From Martinezella calliandrae (lineage in GTDB: Bacteria; Pseudomonadota; Alphaproteobacteria; Rhizobiales; Rhizobiaceae), in assembly GCF_030272695.1 (NCBI RefSeq), contig NZ_JARFYN010000003.1, positions 124,001-188,000 on the forward strand: a stretch of DNA of 64,000 nucleotides. The letters are read 5' to 3'. The notes beneath the pieces are model-generated. The model saw only the letters and a program-made list of their open reading frames with translations, was not told where the DNA came from and searched no databases. Shown in pieces: positions 1 to 8,367 of this stretch (positions are counted from its first letter, which is position 1; each line of letters opens with the position of its first letter). The translations under genes and the position numbers were made by a program.

Positions 1-289
1 TCATGAACACGGCCGAGTTGCAGCACGTGGCGACAACTCTGTTTGTGGCCGAGGTTTCCTTAAGCTTGTAGCCCTTCAGCAATTCGGCGCCGTTGGAACA
101 CTCGATGCGGTCTTTTCGAAAGAGGATGTATGCGGTTCCGCCATCGGGATCGCGTATGGCGCCAGCATTCGGCAAAGATTCGATCTGCTCTGCGCCCTTC
201 TGGCAATCGTCGCAATAGCAGACGCTGCTTACGATCGGCCTGCCGAACGCCTTGAGTTCAACGCTGCCGCAGGAGCATGTCACGGTCAT
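1..289 (-). CDS. GFA/CENP-V family protein, truncated by window edge
   Basis: The reading frame is open from an ATG at 289 to the left edge, so only the first 96 residues are visible. The N-terminus has the zinc-site layout of the GFA (glutathione-dependent formaldehyde-activating enzyme-like, CENP-V) fold: CSCG near residues 5-8, then CYCDDC near 34-39, and a CC pair near 90. Family members bind zinc; most have no proven reaction, and formaldehyde activation should not be assumed. It is transcribed divergently from the TetR gene at 392, with about 100 bp between them, so that regulator may control it. A second GFA gene lies at 57890-58345. Confidence 0.75.
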   Translation of the reverse strand, partial: MTVTCSCGSVELKAFGRPIVSSVCYCDDCQKGAEQIESLPNAGAIRDPDGGTAYILFRKDRIECSNGAELLKGYKLKETSATNRVVATCCNSAVFM

Positions 290-391
290 GGTGGGTACAC
301 TTATCATTTGCCGGTAATCACCTTATGATTGCCCATTGCATCGATGCGAACATCAAACTAGACCGTCCAGTACTAGGAGTCAATCTCGGGA

Positions 392-1048
392 ATGACCACT
401 ACGCCATCAGCAAGTGCTTCAGAGGAGCTCGAACAGCAGGGCCGGTCGGCGCAAAAGCGACGGGCCATTCTCGATGCGGCGACAGGGGTGTTTCTGCAAA
501 AGGGCTATCTGGCCACTAATATGGATGAGATCGCAGCACTTGCGGCGGTGTCGAAACAGACCGTCTACAAGAATTTTCCGGGTAAGGAGACGCTGTTTGT
601 GGAGATCGTGAGCAGTGTGACCAGCCGCACCGGCGATCGGGTTCACAATGAGATGCCGGACTTGGCCGATGGCGAAGATGTTGCCGAGTATCTTCAGCGC
701 TATGCGTACCGACAGCTTACCATTGTCCTCACGCCGCGCGTCATGCAACTGCGCCGATTGGTGATCGGCGAAGTCGGCCGTTTCCCTGATCTGGCGAAGG
801 CACTCTTTGACGGTGGACCCAAGCGCGCGATGGCGGCGATGGCCGCATTGTTCGTGCGCTTGGCCGATCGCGGTCTCCTTGCGATCGATGATCCAGCCGT
901 CGCCGCTTCGCAGTTCAATTGGTTGATAATGGGCGAGCCGTTGAACAGGGCCATGCTGCTGGGTGACGATGCAATTCCGAAACCGGCGGAGCTTCGACGG
1001 CACGCCGCAGCCGGCGTGCGCGTGTTCCTTGCGTCATACGGCAAGTGA
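392..1048 (+). CDS. TetR/AcrR family transcriptional regulator
   Basis: This 218-residue protein has a typical TetR N-terminal helix-turn-helix at about residues 20-70 (RAILDAATGVF, then MDEIAALAAVSKQTVYKNF), followed by a helical ligand-binding domain ending near residue 210. The motif YKNFPGKETLF is the classic end of the TetR DNA-binding domain. An AGGAG at 375-379 precedes the ATG. It is divergent from the GFA gene at 1-289, a common arrangement for a repressor and its target. The ligand is unknown. No perfect palindrome was seen in the 100-bp spacer. Confidence 0.9.
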   Translation: MTTTPSASASEELEQQGRSAQKRRAILDAATGVFLQKGYLATNMDEIAALAAVSKQTVYKNFPGKETLFVEIVSSVTSRTGDRVHNEMPDLADGEDVAEYLQRYAYRQLTIVLTPRVMQLRRLVIGEVGRFPDLAKALFDGGPKRAMAAMAALFVRLADRGLLAIDDPAVAASQFNWLIMGEPLNRAMLLGDDAIPKPAELRRHAAAGVRVFLASYGK

Positions 1049-1437
1049 GGGAAGTGCAAGGACGCTGCGACAGTAGAGCTCAATATCGAAGCGCTAAGTC
1101 GTTCGATGCTGGTCGAAGCTTTCCGCCCGCCGTCTTTGCAAGAAGCGGCGGACGGCAGGGTCTATTTCCAGCGCAATCGCTTGGTATATGCTTCGCGGGC
1201 CGCCGCCATTTCCGCCATTCTCGCATGAAGTTCGGCTCGCGCCTCCCAACAGCGTTGATACTCGACAAGCCGGCTGACGGGCCACGTCGGCATCATAGGC
1301 GACGGCGGCATAGCGCAGCGTTTGTGACATAATCGGTTCTGAGCGACAGCGGTTGATAGATGCGGCGCGACTAGAAGACGCCAGGTACGAGATGCCAGCG
1401 GACTTTTGCGCAATATTCGCTATAACCGCACAAATTC
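1049..1437. other. Intergenic stretch without a recognisable gene
   Basis: About 390 bp between the TetR gene and the decayed methyltransferase remnant. Short open frames exist on both strands, but none has a recognisable domain or a convincing ribosome binding site. It may contain further worn-out sequence belonging to the adjacent pseudogene; I could not align it to the family. Confidence 0.4.
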
Positions 1438-1672
1438 TCAGCAAGAAATTTTTAGTGAGTCGCTCTTCTGCGCCCGGCCTGTCTTGGTTCCGCTCTCGAG
1501 TAGTATCGGATCGTTCAAGATGCACAGCGCACGGCGGAAACCCGATACGACGTCGAGTTAAACCCATGCCTGCCAGTACCCAAACTGTTCCCGCCGAGAC
1601 AAACAGCGCGAGCGCTATGATGGCATAGCTCATGATAAGCGAGAGCCACGCCTTAACCTTGGGATCCTTCAT
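1438..1672 (-). pseudogene. Decayed isoprenylcysteine carboxyl methyltransferase-like gene remnant
   Basis: An ATG at 1672 opens a frame beginning MKDPKVKAWLSL and running through a hydrophobic segment to SAGTV, which resembles the first membrane helix of the ICMT/NnrU-like methyltransferases. The frame then loses the family pattern, but a one-base shift gives GYWQAWV followed at once by a stop, and a further shift gives LNDPILLESG...QKSDSLKI ending in a stop at 1438-1440. These pieces follow the family order (AGT-x-WQAWV, then NDP-LLE, then QK). The catalytic C-terminal half is not detectable. An intact relative lies just upstream on the same strand (1740-2423), so this may be a degraded paralogue. 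The family assignment is from memory of its motifs. Confidence 0.55.
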
Positions 1673-1739
1673 TTGATTTGAACTGCAATTTTCTCCTCTG
1701 AGTTCGGGGCTGCCGGCATTCCTATGTGGGCGGGCCGTG

Positions 1740-2423
1740 TCACCAGATGAAAGGAATCAGACGCCAGCGCACCCGGCGCGCATAAGCGTCATATCCCTCA
1801 AGGCCCGTGCGCAGCGTTTTTTCTTCGACGCCGATCCGGATGCCGAATAAGATGGCGAGAATAGGGAGCGTCGCAAGTCCCCACCATGATCCGAGCACAA
1901 GCGATGTTCCGGCGATATAGAAGAGCGCGCCAAAATACATTGGATGGCGGACGATGGCATAAGGGCCTGTTGTGATGACCGCCTGCCCACGATCCTTTTG
2001 TATTTTCACGACTGGCGCTGCGAAGCGGTTCGTACGCATGACCCAGTAGATGAACAAAAGCGACGCCAAGAGGAGACCACATCCTTTCCACTGCACGGAG
2101 GATGGCATCGCTGACCAGCGCCAGCGCGCCGCATCTGCCGCCATGAAGGCCATTCCTCCGAATATGAGGAGCAGGATTGGGATGAGAATCAGCTTGTCCG
2201 CGAGCGGCTGGTCCTTTTGTACAGGCGGCTTGAGTCGCTCTTTAAGCAAGCCGGGATCGACGCGCATCATGTGCAGCCCAAAAGCGACAGAGAGCGCAAC
2301 CATCACAGCGAGATAGAGCCAGCCACCGGTGTAGTCCATCGTGCCTGCGGCAACAAAGATGATCGCGCCCATGAAGCCGAACCAGACAATCGTCTGGACG
2401 AAGAGGTTTAGAACGAGACCCAT
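1740..2423 (-). CDS. Isoprenylcysteine carboxyl methyltransferase-like integral membrane protein
   Basis: This 227-residue multi-pass membrane protein starts best at the ATG at 2423 (MGLVLNLF); the longer open frame would run back into the upstream regulator gene. It shows several hydrophobic segments and the C-terminal family signature: GPYAIVRHPMYFGAL, followed by EEKTL and GYDAYARRVRWRLIPFIW, which form the SAM/substrate site in ICMT-type enzymes. Bacterial members are not known to methylate prenylated proteins, so the true substrate is open. It lies directly behind the GbsR/MarR gene on the same strand (about 67 bp apart), probably as one operon. Confidence 0.85.
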   Translation of the reverse strand: MGLVLNLFVQTIVWFGFMGAIIFVAAGTMDYTGGWLYLAVMVALSVAFGLHMMRVDPGLLKERLKPPVQKDQPLADKLILIPILLLIFGGMAFMAADAARWRWSAMPSSVQWKGCGLLLASLLFIYWVMRTNRFAAPVVKIQKDRGQAVITTGPYAIVRHPMYFGALFYIAGTSLVLGSWWGLATLPILAILFGIRIGVEEKTLRTGLEGYDAYARRVRWRLIPFIW

Positions 2424-2490
2424 TTTCTTGCCGTTCCTGTCGAAGCTTAAAGTCTTCCACTTGGCGAGCACCACAGCTGGAATTCTCTCG

Positions 2491-2961
2491 TCATCGCGGT
2501 TGCCGAACACTCTTCCAGCGGCGCATGGCAGTCTCCATGGCACCACGCATCACCCGATAGAAATCCGCCATCTCCTCGAGGCGGGCGCTTGCCATCTCTG
2601 ACGCGGCGATTCCGGCACCGGCGTTCAACTGCCCGGCCAACATATCGAGCAGACGGTTCTGCTGCCGGATCATGGCTTCGTAGTCGTCGGCTACGGCATA
2701 TAGCGCACGCTTCGTTCCAGCCTCGCTATGGCGACGCGCGAGCGTATAGCTTTCCAACAGCCGGGCAGCCACGCTTGCGCTGCTCTTGCTGATCTCAAGG
2801 TCCTCGGTGATTTGGTCGAGCGTGACTGGGCGAGGACAGAGAAGCAGATACCCGTAGAGCCGGGCCGCGACCGGCGGCACACCCCAAGGCGTGAGCAGCC
2901 GAGCCACATCCTCGACGAACCGTCGCTCGTCCTTGTTCAATTTATTTGGTATATTCGGCAT
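2491..2961 (-). CDS. GbsR/MarR-like winged-helix transcriptional regulator
   Basis: The 156-residue protein begins at ATG 2961 (MPNIPNKLNKDERRF); an upstream in-frame GTG at 3003 is possible but has no clear ribosome site. Residues about 10-95 form a winged-helix resembling the GbsR branch: VEDVARLLTPWGVPPVAARL, then LDQITEDLEISKSSASVAARLLES and a basic wing. A helical tail follows. It precedes the membrane methyltransferase gene on the same strand and is divergent from the YCII/DGPF gene at 3166. A perfect palindrome overlaps its start codon (2950-2973), which suggests autoregulation. Confidence 0.85.
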   Translation of the reverse strand: MPNIPNKLNKDERRFVEDVARLLTPWGVPPVAARLYGYLLLCPRPVTLDQITEDLEISKSSASVAARLLESYTLARRHSEAGTKRALYAVADDYEAMIRQQNRLLDMLAGQLNAGAGIAASEMASARLEEMADFYRVMRGAMETAMRRWKSVRQPR

Positions 2962-2973
2962 ATTCCGAATATA
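2950..2973. promoter_or_regulatory. Perfect 9-bp inverted repeat, candidate operator of the GbsR/MarR regulator
   Basis: Left arm TATATTCGG (2950-2958) and right arm CCGAATATA (2965-2973) are exact reverse complements separated by six bases. The site covers the ATG at 2961 and the first codons of the regulator, and is upstream of the divergent YCII gene. The arm length and spacing fit a dimeric winged-helix protein. Binding is an inference; the repeat itself is read directly. Confidence 0.5.
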
Positions 2974-3165
2974 GAGAAAAACGCAGCTGACGCCAAGGAC
3001 CACAGCGGGAGAGGCTCGCCATCGCGACCCCTGACGTGGAAGCTGCTCTTCGTGCTTCGAATCTCAATCGTCAAAAAAATCACACGACGATGTCGGATAT
3101 CAAAAACCCCCGATCGTCATTGCAATTTCCGGCCGATGAGGCCGGCGCAAACATGGAGATAGACG

Positions 3166-3531
3166 ATGCGTGTGATGGTGCTCGTGAAGGCTACGCAAGA
3201 CAGCGAGAAAGGGTTTCTCCGCACGGCCTGGGAGGCGCAGATGATGGAGGCGATGGGCAGATTCAATGAGGAGCTGCGGGATGCCGGCATCTTCGTCATG
3301 GCCGGCGGCCTCAAGCCCACCTCGCAGGGCAAGCGTGTTGTGTTCGACGGCCCGGGCCGTACGGTTATCGACGGGCCTTTCCCCGGCGACGATATGGTCG
3401 CCGGCTTCTGGCTCTGGGACGTCAAGGATATGGACGAGGCGGTCGCCTGGGTGAAGCGCTGCCCCAATCCCATGCCGGGACCGAGCGAGATCGAAATTCG
3501 ACCACTATACACGGCTGCCGATATTCAATGA
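3166..3531 (+). CDS. YCII/DGPF-domain protein
   Basis: This 121-residue protein has the ferredoxin-like YciI/DGPF fold: an N-terminal strand MRVMVLVKA, the phrase FDGPGRTVIDGPFPG carrying the family DGPF signature, and WLWDVKDMDEAVAWVKRCP followed by EIRPL. A GGAGAT ribosome site lies about 5-10 bp before the ATG. DGPF proteins are often encoded next to sigma factors or regulators; here the neighbour is the divergent GbsR/MarR gene. No catalytic role is established for this branch. Confidence 0.9.
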   Translation: MRVMVLVKATQDSEKGFLRTAWEAQMMEAMGRFNEELRDAGIFVMAGGLKPTSQGKRVVFDGPGRTVIDGPFPGDDMVAGFWLWDVKDMDEAVAWVKRCPNPMPGPSEIEIRPLYTAADIQ

Positions 3532-3597
3532 GTCGCAGCAATCCATGACCGGACGCCAGAAGTTCGTAGGCAATTGACGGAAACTTCGGGCATGTCT

Positions 3598-4572
3598 TCA
3601 GGATTGGTTTGCATCGGGGCGCCCGCGCAACGCCCGTCCAGCTGCTTCGTCCCTGGGAGCGTCGCCGCTGCGGTATCTGATATGCTCGATGAACGCCCGG
3701 AGTTTGGGCAAGACCTGGCGTCTGCCCGGATGGTACAGAAAAACCCCAGGCGCTGTAACCGCAAAGGAGGTTAGCAGCGCTTGCAATCGGCCATCGGCGA
3801 TCGCCGCCTCGGCAAGCGGGCGGGGCACCTGCGCAAGTCCCGCGCCTTGGAGGGCAGCCCCCAGAACCGTGGGGTAATCATGCGCGATGAGCGGCCCCGA
3901 GACGATCACCTCGACCGCCTCGTTGCCGTCGACAAAGGACCAGGGCGCGACCGAACCGTTCGAGCGGCGCATGCGCAGGCAGGCGTGATCACGCAAATCT
4001 TCGATGCACTCCGGCGGCTGGCGCCGAGACAGGTAATCGGGGCTGCCAACGACCACAATCGGGAAGGGTGGCGTCAGCCGCACAGCAATCATGTCAGCGG
4101 CGATGAATTCGCCCATCCGGACACCGGCATCAAACCCTTCGGACGCGAGGTCGACCAGCTTTTCGCTTACGGCAATCTCCACCTCGATTGCGGGATAGGC
4201 CTCGCAGAAGGACGCGATCAGCGGCTCCAGTACGATCGGCACGACCGAACGCGGCACGGCGAGGCGCAACAATCCGGCCGGCCGCTCGCCGAGTTGACCT
4301 GCGACTTCACTTGCCGCGACGAGCTCTTCGAAGGCGGGTTTTGCACGCGACAGAAACCGTTCGCCGGCTTCGGTCAGGCCGACACTGCGCGTCGTGCGCA
4401 GGAAGAGCGCTGCGCCGACGCGCTCTTCAAGCGCGCGCACCACTTGGCTGATCGCCGATGGCGTCACCCCCAGTGCCGCGGCCGCTCTGCGAAAACTGCG
4501 GTGCTCGGCGACGCTCAGGAACGCCTCCACACCGTCGAGCGCACCTCGTCTGACTGTGAAATTCTGCTTCAT
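3598..4572 (-). CDS. LysR family transcriptional regulator
   Basis: The 324-residue protein has the LysR helix-turn-helix at residues about 12-70 (FLSVAEHRSFRRAAAALGVTPSAIS... then ALFLRTTRSVGLTEAGE) and a periplasmic-binding-protein-like effector domain to about residue 300. The tail after residue 300 is hydrophilic and slightly longer than usual. It is divergent from the methyltransferase gene at 4692 with a 119-bp spacer containing a short inverted repeat AGCGA-ATAG-TCGCT (4589-4602), so it probably controls the 4692-7593 run. The effector is unknown. Confidence 0.93.
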   Translation of the reverse strand: MKQNFTVRRGALDGVEAFLSVAEHRSFRRAAAALGVTPSAISQVVRALEERVGAALFLRTTRSVGLTEAGERFLSRAKPAFEELVAASEVAGQLGERPAGLLRLAVPRSVVPIVLEPLIASFCEAYPAIEVEIAVSEKLVDLASEGFDAGVRMGEFIAADMIAVRLTPPFPIVVVGSPDYLSRRQPPECIEDLRDHACLRMRRSNGSVAPWSFVDGNEAVEVIVSGPLIAHDYPTVLGAALQGAGLAQVPRPLAEAAIADGRLQALLTSFAVTAPGVFLYHPGRRQVLPKLRAFIEHIRYRSGDAPRDEAAGRALRGRPDANQS

Positions 4573-4691
4573 GGCCCGTCAACATTATAGCGAATAGTCG
4601 CTCGGTGAAAGCAGTCGTACATCTGACTTGCAAAGCGGCAATCACTCCGATGCCGCTCCACAACAGTCAGAAGTCTCAGAGGAAACTTGCA

Positions 4692-5510
4692 ATGACCGAT
4701 ATGATGGAGGACGTGCGCCAACACTATCATGCGACCGGCTTGACCGAGCGGCTGAGGGCGGCGCTTACGGCGCTCTGGCCGGAGGATCAGCTGCTCACGC
4801 CCCAGCAACTCGGCGCTCTCGACCAGTTTCACACCCGAGGGCACGTTGCGACCGCCGAGATTGGCAAGTTGGCGGAGATTGCCGCCAACATGTCAGTCCT
4901 GGACGTCGGTTCGGGCGTCGGAGGGCCGGCTCGCGTCCTGGCCGCGGCTCACGGCTGCCGAGTTACGGGCATCGACCTTAGCGAGCCATTTGTCAATGCC
5001 GCGCGCTATCTGACCGAGCGCACGGGCCAAACCGGACAGGTGTCATTCCAGACCGCCAGTGCGCCGGAGCTCCCATTTGACTACGGCTGTTTCGACGTCG
5101 TGTTGCTGCTGCATGTGGCGATGAACATCTCCGACCGGGCGCGGCTCTACCGTGAGGTTCGGCGCGTGCTGAAGCCTGGCGGCAGATTTGTCACCTACGA
5201 CGTCGTAGTGAACAGCGGCGAGCCCCACTATCCCGTTCCCTGGGCGCGAACACCCGCAACGAGCTTTCTCTTGACCGCTGGCGAGACGCGCGAGGCGATC
5301 GAACCGGCCGGCTTCCGGGCGTTGGTATGGCAAGACAGCACCGAGGCGGCCAAGGGTTGGATCGCCGAGCTGCGTGACTCGGGTCCACCGCCTTCGCCAA
5401 ATCTCGGCTTGGTGATGGGGCCGGACTTCCCGCAGCTTGCCGCCAATTTGGGACGAAGTCTCATGGAAGGCCGGCTCGGCATTCTGACCGCGGTATTCGA
5501 GGCCGTGTAA
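4692..5510 (+). CDS. Class I SAM-dependent methyltransferase
   Basis: The start is ATG 4692 (MTDMMEDVRQHY) because AGAGGAAA sits just before it; a longer frame back to 4605 lacks a ribosome site. The 272-residue product has SAM motif I LDVGSGVGGPARVLA near residues 70-85, an acidic loop GIDLSEPF, motif post-II DVVLLLHVAMN and a later KPGGRFVTYD. The overall pattern resembles small-molecule N- or C-methyltransferases of the UbiE/glycine-sarcosine methyltransferase type. It opens a probable operon with the membrane protein at 5535 and the MFS exporter at 6211, opposite a LysR gene. The substrate is unknown. Confidence 0.9.
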   Translation: MTDMMEDVRQHYHATGLTERLRAALTALWPEDQLLTPQQLGALDQFHTRGHVATAEIGKLAEIAANMSVLDVGSGVGGPARVLAAAHGCRVTGIDLSEPFVNAARYLTERTGQTGQVSFQTASAPELPFDYGCFDVVLLLHVAMNISDRARLYREVRRVLKPGGRFVTYDVVVNSGEPHYPVPWARTPATSFLLTAGETREAIEPAGFRALVWQDSTEAAKGWIAELRDSGPPPSPNLGLVMGPDFPQLAANLGRSLMEGRLGILTAVFEAV

Positions 5511-5534
5511 CCTAGCAACCCACAGGAGGGCCCA

Positions 5535-6059
5535 ATGTCGCCCGCAATCATTTTCCAGTTACATATCGTTCTAGGCTACGTTCCGTGGCTGCTATGTTTC
5601 GGGGCGTATATCTGGCCCAGACTCAAATCGATGGATCCGCTCGAAGCGCAGCGCGCCATCGCCACGCTGCACAGCTTCCGCTTCTTCGGGCTCGTCTTCA
5701 TTGTTCCCGGCGTCGTCGGCCCCGATTTGCCCGCCGGCTTCGCGACGCCAGCTGCTTACGGTGATTTCGCATCCGGCTTGCTCGCCATCCTGGCGCTTCT
5801 CAGCGTCAGGACGCGTCCGCTGTTTTGGCTGTTCGTCATCAGCTTCAATGTTGCCGGAGCAGTCGACCTCATCGTCGACTATTATCACGGCATTCAGTTC
5901 GACCTCCCTTCGGCGGCCGGGGCGTTGGCGGCCACCTATGCGATCCCTATCGTATACGTGCCCATTTTGATGATCACCCACGTCGCTGCATTCTACTTGC
6001 TGCTGCGTCCTCAGCCCAAGGCGGCCCGGGCCTTTGCCGGCGATGCCGCTGCATCATAG
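5535..6059 (+). CDS. Small integral membrane protein of unknown function
   Basis: A 174-residue protein with about five hydrophobic stretches (for example IVLGYVPWLLCFGAYIW, FFGLVFIVPGVVG, LLAILALL, LFWLFVISFNVAGAVDLIVDYYHG, and a C-terminal ILMITHVAAFYLLL). A strong AGGAGG at 5524-5529 precedes the ATG, and the gene starts 24 bp after the methyltransferase stop, so the two are probably co-transcribed. I do not recognise a named family. Its position between a methyltransferase and a drug-type exporter suggests a shared function. Confidence 0.8.
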   Translation: MSPAIIFQLHIVLGYVPWLLCFGAYIWPRLKSMDPLEAQRAIATLHSFRFFGLVFIVPGVVGPDLPAGFATPAAYGDFASGLLAILALLSVRTRPLFWLFVISFNVAGAVDLIVDYYHGIQFDLPSAAGALAATYAIPIVYVPILMITHVAAFYLLLRPQPKAARAFAGDAAAS

Positions 6060-6210
6060 ATCGGACGGCAATGCGGCGCCGCCGCCCGATGAAGAGGCGA
6101 CGGCCCGCGCCGACAAGGAACGGTAAACGCACTCCCGCATTAACTCTGGATGTGCGCTCGCCAGGCACGGCGAGACATCAATTGCTTTGCACTTGGCAGG
6201 AGAACGATTG

Positions 6211-7593
6211 ATGACGGAGAGCGCGGCTGACAAGGACGACCGTTCAAGATTGACGAAGTCGCTCACGCTCGCCGGGATGAGTCTCGGCTATGCTGTCGTC
6301 CAGCTCGACGTGACTATCGTCAACACCGCCTTGAGCAGCATTGGCAAAGCGCTGGGCGGCGGGGTGCCCGAGCTTCAGTGGGTGGTCACCGTCTACACGA
6401 TTGCGTTCGCCGCGCTGATCCTGACGGCCGGTGCGCTGGGCGATCGCGTCGGTGCGAAGAAGACATTCATGGCCGGCTTCGCTATCTTCACGGTAGCGTC
6501 GCTCGCTTGCGCGCTGGCGCCCACACCAGTGATCCTGATTGCGGCCAGGGCCTTGCAGGGCATCGGCGCCGCCATTCTTGTTCCCAATTCACTCGCCCTC
6601 CTCAACCACGCCTATCCCAATGAAAAGGAACGTGGTCGTGCGGTTGGAACCTGGGCGGCCGGAGCGAGCCTCGCGCTCATGGCAGGCCCATTCGTTGGCG
6701 GCGGCCTGATCGCGATCGTCGGCTGGAGGAGCATCTTCTTCGTCAACCTGCCGATCGGGCTCGCAGGCCTTTGGCTGACATGGCGGTGGGCTAAAGAGAC
6801 CACGCCATCGCCATATCGCGAGTTCGACCTTGTTGGCCAGACAATAGCAATCGGCGCGTTGGGTTGTCTCGCTGCGACAATCATTGAAGGCGGAACCTCG
6901 GGCTGGGGCAACTCCTGGGTTGTCGCAGGCTTTATTGTTTCGGCCATACTGATTGCACTCTTCCTGTTGCGGGAGCAGCACGCCGAGCAGCCCATGCTGC
7001 CGCTTGGCCTCTTCAAACGTCGATTGTTCTCGCAGATGTCGCTTGCGGGCCTGTTGGTGAACGTGCCGTTTTATGGTCTTATCTTCGTGCTCAGCCTCTA
7101 CTTTCAGCAGGTCAACGACCTTTCTCCTTTTGAGACGGGACTGGCCTTTCTGCCGATGATGGCGGCGGTCTTTCCGGCCAATTTATTGGCGGCTCGGGCA
7201 GCCCAGCGATTTGGAGCGCTGCCAGTCATCGCCGCCGGAGCATTGATCGCAGCGGCTGGCTGCATCGGTCTCCTCGGCATCGGCCGTGGTACCAGTTACT
7301 GGGCGATGCTCGTTCAGTTCCTTGCAATGGGAAGCGGGTTGGGATTGCTGGTCCCGCCGCTCACGTCGACGCTTCTAGGCAGCGTCGAGAAGGCGCGTTC
7401 GGGCGTGGCGGCGGGCGTTCTTAACTCCGCGCGACAAACCGGCAGCGTCCTCGGCGTAGCTTTGTTTGGATCGTTCGTGGGCCAGATAAACGCGTTCGTC
7501 ACCGGTGCGCGGGAAGCACTTGTTGTTTCCACAACGCTACTGGTTGGCGCGGCCATAACCACGACGGTCCGAGGCTGGAGCACGACGGAATAA
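6211..7593 (+). CDS. MFS transporter, DHA2 (EmrB/QacA-like) drug exporter family
   Basis: The ATG at 6211 follows an AGGAGA box; upstream TTG codons have no such site. The 460-residue protein has the features of 14-helix DHA2 exporters: a first helix with QLDVTIVNTAL (motif D1), motif A LGDRVGAKKTFMAG, motif C-like LMAGPFVGGGLIAIVGWRSIFFVNLP, and further helices to the C-terminus. It exports hydrophobic compounds by proton antiport in known relatives. It ends the run that begins with the methyltransferase at 4692, after a 150-bp gap, and is likely under the divergent LysR gene. Confidence 0.9.
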   Translation: MTESAADKDDRSRLTKSLTLAGMSLGYAVVQLDVTIVNTALSSIGKALGGGVPELQWVVTVYTIAFAALILTAGALGDRVGAKKTFMAGFAIFTVASLACALAPTPVILIAARALQGIGAAILVPNSLALLNHAYPNEKERGRAVGTWAAGASLALMAGPFVGGGLIAIVGWRSIFFVNLPIGLAGLWLTWRWAKETTPSPYREFDLVGQTIAIGALGCLAATIIEGGTSGWGNSWVVAGFIVSAILIALFLLREQHAEQPMLPLGLFKRRLFSQMSLAGLLVNVPFYGLIFVLSLYFQQVNDLSPFETGLAFLPMMAAVFPANLLAARAAQRFGALPVIAAGALIAAAGCIGLLGIGRGTSYWAMLVQFLAMGSGLGLLVPPLTSTLLGSVEKARSGVAAGVLNSARQTGSVLGVALFGSFVGQINAFVTGAREALVVSTTLLVGAAITTTVRGWSTTE

Positions 7594-7641
7594 GGGGGCA
7601 AATCCATGGATGGCCGTTGGTCAGCTTTCTTCCGCATCTGC

Positions 7642-8205
7642 TTAGAACCCTAGGGATTGCTGCACGGGTTTCGGCGGCGCAAGCTGGACGCCTTCCAGTT
7701 CCAGCATGCGGGCCTTGGCGGTCGACCCGCCGGGCGCCGAGAAACCGCCTATCTTACCGCCGGCGGCCAGGACGCGGTGGCAGGGAATGATCAGCGCCAC
7801 GGGGTTCTTGGCCATGGCCTGGCCGACGTCGCGCGCAGCTTCCGGCCCGGCGCCGAGCTGTTTGGCGATCATGCCATAGGTGGTGGTGTGCCCCCATGCG
7901 ACCTGCCGCGCGGCGGCATAGATCTGCTTGAAGAAATCGTCTTGCTCACTGAGATCCAATTTGACGCCGGAGAAGTCGATCTCTTCGCCGGCGAAATAGC
8001 GCTTCACGGCGGCAACCGCCTCGGACACGTCCGGCGTCGGTGTGCCGGGCTCGGCGTGTGGCAGACGGCGAAGCATAAGGCGCTCGGTCGCTTCAACACG
8101 TTTCGTCGGCAGCTGGAAGCGCGTTATGCCGATATCGTTCCACGCAATCCCACAAAACCCCCCCGCTGTTTCGAAGATCAGATAACGTTGCGTCGTTTCA
8201 CTCAT
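7642..8205 (-). CDS. ogt: Methylated-DNA--protein-cysteine methyltransferase
   Basis: The 187-residue enzyme removes alkyl groups from O6-alkylguanine by suicide transfer to its own cysteine. The active-site motif IIPCHRV places the acceptor at Cys142; the preceding helix-turn-helix (TTTYGMIAKQLGAGPEAARDVGQAMAKNP) contains the family arginine finger. The ATG at 8205 has a GGAGG ribosome site, which excludes the longer open frame. There is no Ada-type N-terminal zinc domain, so this is a stand-alone Ogt-type enzyme. Confidence 0.95.
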   Translation of the reverse strand: MSETTQRYLIFETAGGFCGIAWNDIGITRFQLPTKRVEATERLMLRRLPHAEPGTPTPDVSEAVAAVKRYFAGEEIDFSGVKLDLSEQDDFFKQIYAAARQVAWGHTTTYGMIAKQLGAGPEAARDVGQAMAKNPVALIIPCHRVLAAGGKIGGFSAPGGSTAKARMLELEGVQLAPPKPVQQSLGF

Positions 8206-8367
8206 GGCAAAGCCTCCGTGTTTCCACTTGCCATGAAAATCGTGCTCCCGGCGCTCGAATTCAACCCGATTCTTGCGCCGAACGATTGTTGCCAATATTT
8301 TGCTGGTCGAAGGAAGCGATGCCGATGCCGCAATGGCAACGTCAGCCGCATCGCTTCCGGGAGGTTA

